Translations under genes and position numbers: made by a program
Assembly: GCA_003402735.1 (NCBI GenBank)
Contig: QQNE01000013.1
Span: 1 to 58,066 of the forward strand
DNA: 58,066 nt
Reading direction: 5' to 3'
Origin: Verrucomicrobiota bacterium
GTDB lineage: Bacteria; Verrucomicrobiota; Verrucomicrobiia; Verrucomicrobiales; DEV007
In this document: in pieces, positions 18,440-27,528 of the stretch
How positions within the stretch are numbered: position 1 is the stretch's first letter
How the letters are laid out: each line of letters starts with the position of its first letter
The notes under the pieces: generated by a model
Seen by the model: only the letters and a program-made list of their open reading frames with translations
The model's database searches: none
What the model was told of the DNA's origin: nothing

Positions 18440-18525
18440 GGGGCGGGCTGCGCTGGTGGGTCTGTCAGGATGTTGCGCTGCGGGTTAGATGGGCTATGCT
18501 CTCCCTGATGCCTGACAGCCCGTCT

Positions 18526-21500
18526 ATGTCCGACTTTGTCCATCTGCATTTGCACACCGAGTATTCCACGCTCGACGGTGCGGTGCGGATCAAGGACCTC
18601 ATGGCGCGAGCGGTGGAACTGGGGATGCCGGCGGTGGCGATGACCGATCACGGGAACATCTTCGGGGCCATCGAGTTTTATCAAAAGGCGCGTCAGAAAG
18701 GCATCAAGCCGATCATCGGTTGTGAGATGTATCTGACTCCTCCGGGGGTTTCGATGCAGGCGCGCAAGAAACTTCCCGGGGAGCGAAAAACGTCGCACCT
18801 GACGGTGCTGGCCCAGAACGCCACGGGTTTTGCCAACCTGACAAAGTTGGTGTCGGCCGGGCATCTGGAAGGATTTTATTCCAAACCGCGGATTGATCAT
18901 GAGTTGCTGGCGCGGCACTCGGAGGGGTTGATTGTGTTGAGCGGGTGCGTTCAGGGTGAGATCAACCAGTTCATCGTGGACAACATGCTCGATGAGGCGC
19001 GAGCCAGCCTGTGCCGTTTTCTGGATATATTCGGGCGGGATCGGTTTTTTTTGGAGGTGCATGATCACCAGATGGAGGCGCAGCGGAAATGCACCCGGCA
19101 GATGGTGGAGTTCGGGCGTGAGTTCGGCCTCAAACTGGTGGCGGCGAATGATGTTCATTTCCTCAATCGGACGGATCACGATGCGCACGATGTGCTGATC
19201 TGCATCGGCACCAACAAACTGAAGGTGGAGGAAAACCGGATGAAATATTCCACGGAGGTCTATTTCAAGACCGCCGAGGAGATGAAGCGCCTTTTCAGCG
19301 AGATTCCGGAGGCCGTGACCAATACGCGGTTGGTCGCGGACCTGTGTGAGTTGGAGATTCCGCTCGATGCCACGAGCATCGCCAAATATCCTCGGTTCGA
19401 CGCGCCCGACGGATCTCCGCGCGAGGAATATTTTCGGAGGGTCTGCCAGGAAGGCCTGATGCGGCGTTATGGGGAGGAGCGGCTCTGTCAGGAGTCGGCG
19501 CTGCAGGAGCGTCTGGAATATGAAATTGGGGTGATGGAGAAGATGGGGTTCATCTCCTATTTCCTGATCACATGGGATTTCATCAAGTGGGCCAAGGATC
19601 ACGGCATTCCCGTGGGTCCGGGACGTGGTTCGGCCGCGGGCAGCTTGGTCGCTTATGCGCTGGGAATCACAGACATCTGCCCGATCCGTTTCGGGCTCAT
19701 CTTCGAGCGCTTCCTCAATCCCGAGCGGGTATCTCCGCCGGACGTGGACGTGGACTTTTGCCAGACACGCCGACCCGAGGTGATCGACTATGTCCGGCGC
19801 AAGTATGGGGAGGCTTCGGTCTCGCAAATCATCACGTTTGGGACTCTGGGAGCCAAGAGTGTGGTTCGCGACGTCGGTCGGGTGTTGGGTTTTAGTTATA
19901 GCGAGGCGGACCGGATCGCCAAAATGATTCCGAATGAGCTGAACATCACGCTCGCCGAGGCCTGGCAAAAGAACCCGGAACTGAAACAGGCGATTGAGAC
20001 GGAGAACGCCACCAAACAGCTTTGGGAAGCCGCTTCATTCCTGGAAGGGTTGAAACGCGGCACCGGCGTCCACGCGGCGGGGGTGGTGATCGCGGACCGT
20101 GACTTGACGGATTTCATCGCCCTGGCACGAGCCAAGGAGGGGGAAGTGACCACGCAGTATGCCATGGAGCCGCTCACTGAGCTGGGCATGCTGAAAATGG
20201 ACTTCCTCGGCCTGAAGACCCTCACCGTGATCGAAGATGCGGTGACGCTGATTCGCCGCCGGATGCCGGACTTTGATCACTCCGCCATCCCCTTGGACGA
20301 TCGCAAGACGATGGAACTTCTGAACCAGGGTGAGACCTGCGGGGTGTTTCAGCTTGAATCTGGAGGGATGGTGGATCTCTGCAAACGCTTCGATGTGCGC
20401 AACATCGAGGACATCATTGCCCTGATCGCCATTTATCGTCCGGGGCCGATGCAGTTTATCGACACCTATATCGCACGGAAAAAGGGGAAGGAGAGTGTCG
20501 AGTATCCGCATCCGCTCTACGAACAGATCGCCAAGGAGACCTTCGGGATTCTCATCTACCAAGAGCAGGTGCAGCGGGTGGCCAACGTGATTGCGGGCTA
20601 TTCGTTGGGTCAGGCCGATCTGTTGCGCCGCGCCATGGGCAAGAAGAAGCCGGAGATCATGGAGAAAGAGCGCGCCAAGTTTGTCGCCGGCGCTCAGGCG
20701 GTTAACAACATTGACGCGAAGTTGGCGAACGAGATGTTCGACACCCTGGCGAAGTTCGCCGAATACGGTTTCAACAAGTCGCACTCCGCCGCCTACGGCT
20801 TCATCAGTTATCAGACCGCCTATCTGAAGGCGAATTATCCGGTCGAGTTCATGGCCGGACTGCTCTCCAACGAAATCAACAATACCGACAAGATCTCGGT
20901 TTTTGTGGCGGAATGTCAGCGCATGGGGATCCGGATCCTGCCGCCATGTGTGAACCGGAGCGGACTGAAGTTCGTGCCCGAGGACGGAGAAGATCGTTGG
21001 GGGGATGCCGTGGTCAGCATCCGGTTCGGTCTGGCGGCGATCAAGAACGTCGGCACCGGGGCCATGGAACTGGCGGTGGCGGAGCGGGAGAATGCCGGGC
21101 CTTACCAGAGCCTCGAGGACTTTTGCAACCGGCTCGACTCCAAAACCGTGAACAAGAAAGTCCTGGAGAGTCTGATTCGGGCCGGGGCCTTCGATTTCAT
21201 CGGGGAGACCAGGGCCGGACTTTTTGCCCGGCTCGATGCGGCGATTGCCACCGCCGCCAGCGCGCAGAAGGATCGCAAGGCCGGACAATTCTCCCTGTTC
21301 GCGCTGGACGAGATGGTGGGCGCGCCCGAGCCCGCGGCCGTGGTGGTCAATGCCCCGGTGGCGGAGTGGTCCAAGGAGGAGTTGTTGGCGCATGAGCGGG
21401 AACTGCTCGGCTTTTATGTGACGGGGCACCCGTTGGACGCCTACAAGAAATCGTTCAAGGAGGGGCGTTACAAGAAGCTGAATCAGGTCCAGTCCCTGCC

Positions 21501-22035
21501 GGAGAGCCGCGCGCCGGTGAAGTTTGCTGCGTTGATCAAGGAGGTGCAGGTCAAATACTCCAAGAGGGACAGCAAGCCGTTCGCCATCCTGCAACTGGAA
21601 GATTTCAGCGGCAGCCTGGAGCTGCCGATTTGGAGCGATCTCTATGCTTCGTCCGGCTCACTCCTCCAAGTCAACAGCGTCATCGAGTTCAAGGCCCAGA
21701 TCTCCGCGGATCGTCAGGACCCCAACGCCCGTCGGCTCAGTGTGCAGGAAATCAACCGCCTCGAGCCCATTCCCTTTGACCCGGCCGAGTTCGAAAAGCA
21801 AACCGTCGAGGCTCCCATCCAGGAACTGACCCTGGTCCTCGATTGCGCCACGGACTCCGTTGCGGATCTCCAGCGCATTCAGGCCATCGCCAAACGGCAT
21901 CGTGGGCGGTCTCCCTTGCGGTTCAGGATTCACCTCCGGGACGGTTCCACGCAGGTCCTGTTGGCCGGACGCAAATATTGGATCGATGCGACGGACGACG
22001 CCAAGACTGATTTGTCCCCGTGGCTGGTCTCCTGA
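18526..22035 (+). CDS. dnaE: DNA polymerase III alpha subunit
   Basis: The replicative polymerase catalytic subunit, 1169 residues from ATG 18526. In-frame ATGs at 18496 and 18508 are possible, but MSDFVHLHLHTEYS matches the usual family start. The PHP domain comes first (HLHLHTEYS, TDHGN), followed by the polymerase palm with GPGRGSAAGSLVAYALGITDI and the catalytic PDVDVDF near residues 405-411, then fingers (GVFQLESGGM, RPGPMQFI, YQEQVQ, MGKKKPE) and the helix-hairpin-helix region (FNKSHSAAYG). An OB-fold (about 1000-1042) and a C-terminal tail complete it. It is a DnaE1-type enzyme lacking a built-in epsilon exonuclease domain. Confidence 0.98.
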   Translation: MSDFVHLHLHTEYSTLDGAVRIKDLMARAVELGMPAVAMTDHGNIFGAIEFYQKARQKGIKPIIGCEMYLTPPGVSMQARKKLPGERKTSHLTVLAQNATGFANLTKLVSAGHLEGFYSKPRIDHELLARHSEGLIVLSGCVQGEINQFIVDNMLDEARASLCRFLDIFGRDRFFLEVHDHQMEAQRKCTRQMVEFGREFGLKLVAANDVHFLNRTDHDAHDVLICIGTNKLKVEENRMKYSTEVYFKTAEEMKRLFSEIPEAVTNTRLVADLCELEIPLDATSIAKYPRFDAPDGSPREEYFRRVCQEGLMRRYGEERLCQESALQERLEYEIGVMEKMGFISYFLITWDFIKWAKDHGIPVGPGRGSAAGSLVAYALGITDICPIRFGLIFERFLNPERVSPPDVDVDFCQTRRPEVIDYVRRKYGEASVSQIITFGTLGAKSVVRDVGRVLGFSYSEADRIAKMIPNELNITLAEAWQKNPELKQAIETENATKQLWEAASFLEGLKRGTGVHAAGVVIADRDLTDFIALARAKEGEVTTQYAMEPLTELGMLKMDFLGLKTLTVIEDAVTLIRRRMPDFDHSAIPLDDRKTMELLNQGETCGVFQLESGGMVDLCKRFDVRNIEDIIALIAIYRPGPMQFIDTYIARKKGKESVEYPHPLYEQIAKETFGILIYQEQVQRVANVIAGYSLGQADLLRRAMGKKKPEIMEKERAKFVAGAQAVNNIDAKLANEMFDTLAKFAEYGFNKSHSAAYGFISYQTAYLKANYPVEFMAGLLSNEINNTDKISVFVAECQRMGIRILPPCVNRSGLKFVPEDGEDRWGDAVVSIRFGLAAIKNVGTGAMELAVAERENAGPYQSLEDFCNRLDSKTVNKKVLESLIRAGAFDFIGETRAGLFARLDAAIATAASAQKDRKAGQFSLFALDEMVGAPEPAAVVVNAPVAEWSKEELLAHERELLGFYVTGHPLDAYKKSFKEGRYKKLNQVQSLPESRAPVKFAALIKEVQVKYSKRDSKPFAILQLEDFSGSLELPIWSDLYASSGSLLQVNSVIEFKAQISADRQDPNARRLSVQEINRLEPIPFDPAEFEKQTVEAPIQELTLVLDCATDSVADLQRIQAIAKRHRGRSPLRFRIHLRDGSTQVLLAGRKYWIDATDDAKTDLSPWLVS

Positions 22036-22121
22036 TGCAGGATGGTCCATCACTTCGGTTGACTTTTGGCGTTGGGGGTTGAACTCTCAGTAACGCGAAC
22101 GGTCCCCGAGGAATCAAAGGC

Positions 22122-22997
22122 ATGGCGGCAAAAATCTGGGCGTTTTTGAATTTCAAAGGTGGGGTCGGAAAGACCACCGACACGGTCAACATCGCCGCCA
22201 TCCTGGCCAAGCATCCCGATTTTCGGGGCAACCGGGTTCTGGTGATCGATCAGGATCCGCAGTGCAACGCCACGCTCTGGTTCCTCACGAGGGAGCGGTA
22301 TCACATCGCCACCGGGCGGAACAAGAGTGCCTATCACCTCTACGAGGCGCAGATGCGCGGCTCCCAGGTGCCGATCCAGGACGTGATCACGCCGGTTTAC
22401 CGGGATCCGGAATCGGGTGGGGGCATCGATCTTGTGGGGGCCTCGTTTGACATGTTGGAACAGGAGGAGGATCCGAGCCTGGGTGGGGAGGCGGCCAAGG
22501 CGGCCACCGTGATTCAGCGGGCCATCGAACCGGTTCGCAACGCCTACGACTACATCCTGATCGATTGTCCTCCCGGGTATTCGATCTTTACCCGGAACGC
22601 CTTGCGAGCCGCCCAGCACGTCATCGTCCCTTACACGGCCGATTACCTTGCGCTCGAGGGGATCAAATGGATCAAGCAGTTGCGGGATCGGTTTGCCCGT
22701 GGGCATGGGGACCCCAACGCCGTTGCCAAAATCGGTGGGGTCATTGTGAATCGTTACCGGGCCGGATTTAAGGCGAGCGATGCCGCCCTGGCGGAACTCC
22801 GGGTTGTCCTCGATCAGCTTGCGGGGCAGACCGGGGAGCGGATCCACCTGTTCCGGCCCTTTATCCGCGAGGCCACCGCGGTGACCAAGGCGAACAATGA
22901 GCAGCAAGCGTTGGTCGATTGCGAGCCGACGGCGGTGCGGCGTGATTTCATCCGGGTTGCGCATGATCTTGTGACCACCTTCCGGCGCCATGTCTGA
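22122..22997 (+). CDS. ParA/Soj family ATPase
   Basis: 291 residues. A deviant Walker A KGGVGKTTD at residues 12-20 follows FLNFKGG; the Walker A' VLVIDQDPQCNATLW and Walker B YILIDCPPGYS are present. Such ATPases position chromosomes, plasmids or protein complexes on the nucleoid. A spacing insert containing RNKSAYHLYEAQ and a VGASFDMLEQEE segment fits the Soj-like group. No parB or parS-like site was seen; the downstream partner is an unrelated unknown protein overlapping by 8 bases. The gene is 86 bases after dnaE. An orphan ParA serving something other than chromosome segregation is the likeliest reading. Confidence 0.9.
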   Translation: MAAKIWAFLNFKGGVGKTTDTVNIAAILAKHPDFRGNRVLVIDQDPQCNATLWFLTRERYHIATGRNKSAYHLYEAQMRGSQVPIQDVITPVYRDPESGGGIDLVGASFDMLEQEEDPSLGGEAAKAATVIQRAIEPVRNAYDYILIDCPPGYSIFTRNALRAAQHVIVPYTADYLALEGIKWIKQLRDRFARGHGDPNAVAKIGGVIVNRYRAGFKASDAALAELRVVLDQLAGQTGERIHLFRPFIREATAVTKANNEQQALVDCEPTAVRRDFIRVAHDLVTTFRRHV

Positions 22998-23661
22998 CGG
23001 GGAACCTGGCAGTCATCAACCCGCCTCGGCCGGGTTGGAGCGGCGGGCTAAGGTCGGTCCGTTGGCGGAAGGGCTGCGCAGGTTGGCGGATACGTTGGAG
23101 AGCAATCAGGCGCTTTATGAGCCGATCGCCTTTGAGCGGGAGGCCACCTTGCTGGCCCAATGTTTTCGCGAGTTTCTGTGCCGTGAGCCGGGGCTGCATC
23201 AAGTTTCGGAAACCATGTTCCGGGAGTGTCGGGCCGCTTGGTTGCGGGCTTGGCAGCAGTCGCCCCGGGAGATGGAACGCCGATGCGAGAACCTGCTCGG
23301 ACGTCTGCCGCACCACGTCGCTGACGAGAGTGATTTGAGCTGGCGGCTGCATCTCCTCGTGGAGGTTCTCGCCGCGTTGCAGGATCCGGCGCGGGTCTTG
23401 GCGCTGACGGAGGCTCCGGATTCCGAGGGCCCGGGACCGCGCTCGGGGATCCATGTGGAAGATCGTGGTGCGACGGATGCCCTGTTGCTTTGGGGGCAAA
23501 TGACCACGGAAGAATTCCTCCTGAGCTGGGCCCGGCTCGATCCGGACCTGGTGCGCCGATGCGCCGTCCTGGTTGGGGTGAGCCTGACCCGGCCGAATTT
23601 GGCCACGAAGCGCAAGCTCCATGCCCTGGCGGTGCGCATGTTTCGGAACACCCTCATGTGA
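22990..23661 (+). CDS. Unknown protein translationally coupled to parA
   Basis: 223 residues; the ATG at 22990 lies inside the parA frame (8-base overlap). No signal peptide, membrane segment or recognisable motif is present. The sequence is helical and charged, with LAEGLRRLADTLESNQALYEP near the start, an Arg/Trp-rich centre (RAAWLRAWQQSPREMERR) and a C-terminal helix (KRKLHALAVRMF). Position and overlap make it the best candidate for the ParA partner or cargo adaptor. It is not ParB-like. Only the operon context supports a role. Confidence 0.8.
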   Translation: MSDGEPGSHQPASAGLERRAKVGPLAEGLRRLADTLESNQALYEPIAFEREATLLAQCFREFLCREPGLHQVSETMFRECRAAWLRAWQQSPREMERRCENLLGRLPHHVADESDLSWRLHLLVEVLAALQDPARVLALTEAPDSEGPGPRSGIHVEDRGATDALLLWGQMTTEEFLLSWARLDPDLVRRCAVLVGVSLTRPNLATKRKLHALAVRMFRNTLM

Positions 23662-23664
23662 GTG

Positions 23665-24438
23665 ATGGACCGGCCGGTGGGGGAACAGCCCTATGCGTTT
23701 TTTGACCTCGACGGCACGCTGTTGCCTTGGGATACCCAACTCATGCTCGCGAATTTCGTGTTCCGGCGTGCGGGCTGGCGCCGCCTCCTCCTTTTGCCGG
23801 TCCTTCTCGCCCTGCCGCTGAAACTAAGCGGACTGGTGAGCACCCGGACGGTGAAGCGCCTTTTTCTCGGGTTTCTCAGTGGTCTGGAAAAAACGCGAAT
23901 CGAGGCGATGGCCGATGAATTTGTGGATCGTGTGGCTCTTCCGGCGATGTGGCCGGAGATGGTGGCGGAAATCGAGAGCCGTCGGGGGGAGGGCTGCATC
24001 CTGGTGCTCAACACCGCCAGTCCGGGATTTTATGCGGAGCCGATCGCGCGTCGGTTGGGGTTTGATCACTGCGTGGGAACCGAGGTTGAGATCGGGGCAG
24101 GGGATCGCCTCGCTTGGCCGCCTCCGTTTCGCGGGCCCAACAACAAGCGTCAGGCCAAGGTCGAGGCCATGCGGGAGAGGGGATGGATCGTTCCGGGGAC
24201 TGGACTTCCCCTGCCCGGGGCCTGGGCTTACAGCGATAGCAGCGCGGATCTCCCGCTGCTGGGCTGTGCGCAACATGGGGTGCTGGTCGATCCGCGCCCC
24301 GCTCTGGCGGCTCTGGGGCGGTCCCGGGGATGGCGTGAGATCCGGCCCGCCCGGTCCGTTTCCCGGTTCCAAAGGATCGTCGCGGGAGTCGCCATGTTTT
24401 TTGGCTGTTGGAACCCGCCCCAAGGCAGTAAAAGATGA
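23665..24438 (+). CDS. HAD-family phosphatase (SerB/HAD-IB type)
   Basis: 257 residues from ATG 23665 (GTG at 23662 directly precedes it). HAD motif I is FFDLDGTLL with the nucleophile D14 and the acid D16; motif II is around VLNTASPGF; a Lys in PNNKRQAK and motif III AYSDSSADLPLL follow. A hydrophobic cap segment (RRLLLLPVLLALPLKLSGL) between motifs I and II fits HAD-IB enzymes that act on lipid or amino-acid phosphates at the membrane. The substrate is unknown. It starts 3 bases after the unknown gene, and its TGA overlaps the ATG of the ABC gene (ATGA at 24435). Confidence 0.85.
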   Translation: MDRPVGEQPYAFFDLDGTLLPWDTQLMLANFVFRRAGWRRLLLLPVLLALPLKLSGLVSTRTVKRLFLGFLSGLEKTRIEAMADEFVDRVALPAMWPEMVAEIESRRGEGCILVLNTASPGFYAEPIARRLGFDHCVGTEVEIGAGDRLAWPPPFRGPNNKRQAKVEAMRERGWIVPGTGLPLPGAWAYSDSSADLPLLGCAQHGVLVDPRPALAALGRSRGWREIRPARSVSRFQRIVAGVAMFFGCWNPPQGSKR

Positions 24439-25229
24439 GCGCCATGCAAGATGCCGATGTGGTCTGTTTGCGGGGAGTGACCGTGCGCCGTGGCGACACG
24501 CATTTGCTCAAGGGGGTGGATTGGACGGTGAAGCCCGGGGAGCAGTGGGCCGTTCTCGGGGCCAATGGATCCGGCAAAACCTCGCTGCTCAACACGCTTT
24601 CCGGGTTCCTTCAGCCGACGTCCGGCACCATTGAAGTCTTCGGGCAGCGTTTCGGACAGACCAACTGGAACGAGTTGCGCAAGGTCATCGGCGTCATCAA
24701 TCACACGGTGGCGGACTGGATTCAGGAGGGGGAGACCGCCCTCGAAATCGTGATCGGCGGCATTCATTCCCAGATCAATTATTGGGGCCGCATCACCAAG
24801 GCCGATGTCGCCCGCGCCCGGGAAACGCTCGCCGGGTTCGGACTGGCGGCGGCGGAGAATCGGACCTGGTCGCAACTTTCCCAGGGCGAGCGGCAACGCA
24901 TTCTCATCGCCCGGGCCATCATGGCGTCCTATCGGATTCTGATTTTGGACGAGCCTTGCGCGGGTCTCGATCCGGTGGCCCGCCACCGGTTTCTGGAATT
25001 CATGGATGGGATCGCCTCCCGTCCGGATGCTCCCGCCCTCTTCCTCGTGACTCATCACGTGGAGGAGATCACCCCCGGGTTTGATCATGTCCTGCTCTTG
25101 CGGCAGGGCGAGGTTTTGGCCTCCGGTCGCCGTGGGGATGTGCTCGACACCGCTTCGCTCAGCCGGGCCTACGACGCCCCGGTGCGGCTTCGGCAGTCGG
25201 CCGGTCGGCTCTTCCTCGAGGTGGAGTGA
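24435..25229 (+). CDS. ABC transporter ATP-binding protein
   Basis: 264 residues with a single nucleotide-binding domain. Walker A GANGSGKTS at residues 42-50, signature LSQGERQR, Walker B ILILDEPCAG, and the H-loop VTHHVEEI are all intact. The closest general type is the YlmA/ModF-like soluble ATPases. No permease gene is nearby, so the partner is elsewhere or it works without one. It ends the ParA operon by ATGA overlap with the HAD gene. Its stop lies in a hairpin shared with the convergent DUF4838 gene. Confidence 0.92.
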   Translation: MSAMQDADVVCLRGVTVRRGDTHLLKGVDWTVKPGEQWAVLGANGSGKTSLLNTLSGFLQPTSGTIEVFGQRFGQTNWNELRKVIGVINHTVADWIQEGETALEIVIGGIHSQINYWGRITKADVARARETLAGFGLAAAENRTWSQLSQGERQRILIARAIMASYRILILDEPCAGLDPVARHRFLEFMDGIASRPDAPALFLVTHHVEEITPGFDHVLLLRQGEVLASGRRGDVLDTASLSRAYDAPVRLRQSAGRLFLEVE

Positions 25230-25240
25230 GACCCTCACTC
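25224..25240. terminator. Hairpin between convergent stop codons
   Basis: GAGTGAG (25224-25230) and CTCACTC (25234-25240) are perfect inverted repeats around ACC. The TGA of the ABC gene (25227-25229) and the TGA of the DUF4838 gene (complement of 25235-25237) both lie inside the stem. No T-run follows on either strand, so termination activity is uncertain. Confidence 0.35.
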
Positions 25241-27022
25241 GGCGCTCCATTCCCCGTCCCAGATCGGGCCGCGGTAGATGCCCTTTCCGTCCTGGTAGAG
25301 GCTGAAAGTCGTTTCCATCTGCTGGAGAAAGGCGGCGAAGGCGGCGTCGTCGAGGTGGAAAGCGGAGGCCGGGTCGTCGGCAATCAGTCCGGCCTTGCGC
25401 AGGGCGAAGTGGAGTTGGGTCAGGTTGTGTCCGAAGAGGGCGAGGCGTTCCCGGTGGCGGGGTTCGTTGCACTCGGCCAGGGCGGTGCGGAAATGTTGTT
25501 CCATGGTGGGGAAGAGCGGGGCATAGATGGTTTTCATGACGTCCCGATTCACTTCATATTGGCTTCCCTTGTAGACCGGTGATTGCGCTTCCTTGTGCGC
25601 GAGCATGCGGGCGTCGAGTGCATCGGAGAGGGCGCGCAGGTGGCGCCATCCGGGGCCGTAAGCCCGTTGCAGCCATTCGTCCAGGGTGGCACTGACATCG
25701 AGGCGCGGGTTCCAGAGTTGCTTGGCGATCAGATAGTTGACCGGGGCATTCACGCCCCAGGCGCTGGTGCCGATCATGCGCGCGCTCCAGAAGTTCCGGT
25801 TCGCGGCGGCCGGCAATTCGCGATTCAGGATATCGATCGACACCGGAAGCGGTGCTCCGTGAAAGCTGCGCATCCAGGTGGAGTAATTGTGATAGACCAG
25901 CCGGGGGGCTGCGCGGCTCCAGGCCTCTATCACACCGGGAAATTCCTCGCGGTAGACCGGTTTGAGGAGGCCGTAACCGTAATAGTTCAAGGGCGCCCAA
26001 CAGAGACTCATGTTTTCCGGAAGTTTGGGCAGGTTTCCCTTGGGTGGATATTGGTAGTTGTAGTAGACAAAACCGCCCAGAGGGCGTCCCGGACGTTCGC
26101 GACCCACGATGGTGGCCACCTGTTGGTAGAACGTGAGGATCGCCCTCGCGTGGTTCGGTCTGCCGTGCGGATCGGTGTCGATGAGGGGCGCGCAACGCTC
26201 GCAGGTGCAGAAACCGCCGCCATCGGTCGGGGAGATGCTGGCCATCGGACGGTTCGGATGGCGATCCATGTTCTCGATGACGCGTTGCGCGAATTGTTCC
26301 ACCAGTCCCGGGGCGGTGGTGCAGAAGAAGGTCACCCTGCCGTTGCGCTCGAAGGCTCCGCTTGACGGTTTCCATTCGGGATGTTCCGCAAAGTCCGCGG
26401 GCTTAAGATAATCATCCCAGGAATGGCCGTAGGAGGTGTGCCAGGGATGAAGACCGTTGGTCAGGCGTTGCCGCTTCATCCAATCGAGGACCGGCTGGTG
26501 CCGGGTTCGGTTTTCGCGGTCGCTCTCTCCGAGGTAGGACAGGGCCCGGATCGGAAAACCGGGGGCGCCGCGCACTTCCTCCTTCAGCACGAGGTCTTCC
26601 GGCTTCCGGCGCGGGACATCCTCGCCGAGCGGTCCGGGAAGGAGCCAGCGCACTCCGAGGCGGCGTTCCGCAAATTCCAGGGCGCCCCAAAGAATGCCGT
26701 GACTGGGAACTTGCCAGAGCCCGGGTTGGTCGCTCTCGTTGCCGGCGATGACGAGGTCCTGCGTTTCCATCCGGAGCAAGAAGCCGTCGTGCGGAAGGGT
26801 GTCGTCGCGAACGAGACGGATCGCCGGTCGGGAGGTCGGGCCTGTCAGGATCGGCAGCGTTTCCCCGGTGGAGGTCAGGATGAGGCGTTGCAACTCTTTC
26901 GCGGCCCATTGCGTGGTTTTGGTGGCATCCGGCGGGTGATGGATGACGCGTTCCTCCCCCGCGTGGATCAGGAGCGGAAGGAAAAGAAGGGGCCAGAACC
27001 GAAACAGGGGCGTTGTTTCCAT
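25235..27022 (-). CDS. Secreted DUF4838 domain protein
   Basis: 595 residues from ATG 27022, with a signal peptide (FRFWPLLFLPLLIHAG). After an alpha-glucuronidase-like N-terminal domain (TTQWAAKELQRLIL...LVIAGNESDQPG) comes the DUF4838 core (SPTDGGGFCTCERCAPLID, FVYYNYQYPPKGNLP, YGYGLL). This family is abundant in Verrucomicrobia and Planctomycetes and is related to GH67/GH20-type TIM barrels; activity is generally unproven. Export suggests carbohydrate processing outside the cytoplasm. The gene is divergent from a small lipoprotein gene (145-bp gap) and convergent with the ABC gene. Confidence 0.88.
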   Translation of the reverse strand: METTPLFRFWPLLFLPLLIHAGEERVIHHPPDATKTTQWAAKELQRLILTSTGETLPILTGPTSRPAIRLVRDDTLPHDGFLLRMETQDLVIAGNESDQPGLWQVPSHGILWGALEFAERRLGVRWLLPGPLGEDVPRRKPEDLVLKEEVRGAPGFPIRALSYLGESDRENRTRHQPVLDWMKRQRLTNGLHPWHTSYGHSWDDYLKPADFAEHPEWKPSSGAFERNGRVTFFCTTAPGLVEQFAQRVIENMDRHPNRPMASISPTDGGGFCTCERCAPLIDTDPHGRPNHARAILTFYQQVATIVGRERPGRPLGGFVYYNYQYPPKGNLPKLPENMSLCWAPLNYYGYGLLKPVYREEFPGVIEAWSRAAPRLVYHNYSTWMRSFHGAPLPVSIDILNRELPAAANRNFWSARMIGTSAWGVNAPVNYLIAKQLWNPRLDVSATLDEWLQRAYGPGWRHLRALSDALDARMLAHKEAQSPVYKGSQYEVNRDVMKTIYAPLFPTMEQHFRTALAECNEPRHRERLALFGHNLTQLHFALRKAGLIADDPASAFHLDDAAFAAFLQQMETTFSLYQDGKGIYRGPIWDGEWSAE

Positions 27023-27167
27023 GTGCCCCCTGAAACGTCGTGGCACGCCCCGTTCTTTCGGGGACGTGCGCGGAAGGTCAGGCCGGGTCTCCTCGCGGCA
27101 CCACCAAACGTCCTCGCGCCCACACAAAGCGCTCGAAAGGATGCTGGTTGGAGTTTATCCTAACCCC

Positions 27168-27527
27168 ATGAAGTTCGCAGTTCTGCGCGGGTCTGGAGTT
27201 CTGGGGTTGCTTCTGCCGGTGGGTTTGGCCCTCATCGGTTGCACCCAGGAGACCCAGAATGAGATTGGCCGATCGATCCAGAATTGGACGGGCGTCAACG
27301 GGGTGCTCGAAATCTATGCGGGCGACAAGCTGGTCAAACGCTTTATCGACGTGGACAAGCTGACGACCGCAACCGCGACCGGTGGAAGCGCCTCAAGGCC
27401 CTACCGGTTCGGCTACGGAATCCTCGACGAAAACCTCAACTCCGCGAAGGATGCCGCGGAGAAGCGGGTCTACTTCGAGTTCAGCGATTTCTCCACCAAC
27501 TACATTTTTTACGAAAGCCCGCGCTGA
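27168..27527 (+). CDS. Small predicted lipoprotein
   Basis: 119 residues from ATG 27168. The leader ends in the lipobox A-L-I-G-C, with the lipidated Cys near residue 25. The mature part contains EIYAGDKLVKRFIDVDKLTT and ends in FEFSDFSTNYIFYESPR. It is a small beta-rich envelope protein of unrecognised family. The stop lies in a 13-bp palindrome (27522-27534) shared with the stop of the convergent gene. Confidence 0.8.
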   Translation: MKFAVLRGSGVLGLLLPVGLALIGCTQETQNEIGRSIQNWTGVNGVLEIYAGDKLVKRFIDVDKLTTATATGGSASRPYRFGYGILDENLNSAKDAAEKRVYFEFSDFSTNYIFYESPR

Positions 27528-27528
27528 A

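Noticed and set aside
20035..21594. 519-codon reverse frame over dnaE
   Set aside because: Antisense to conserved DnaE motifs; no independent evidence.
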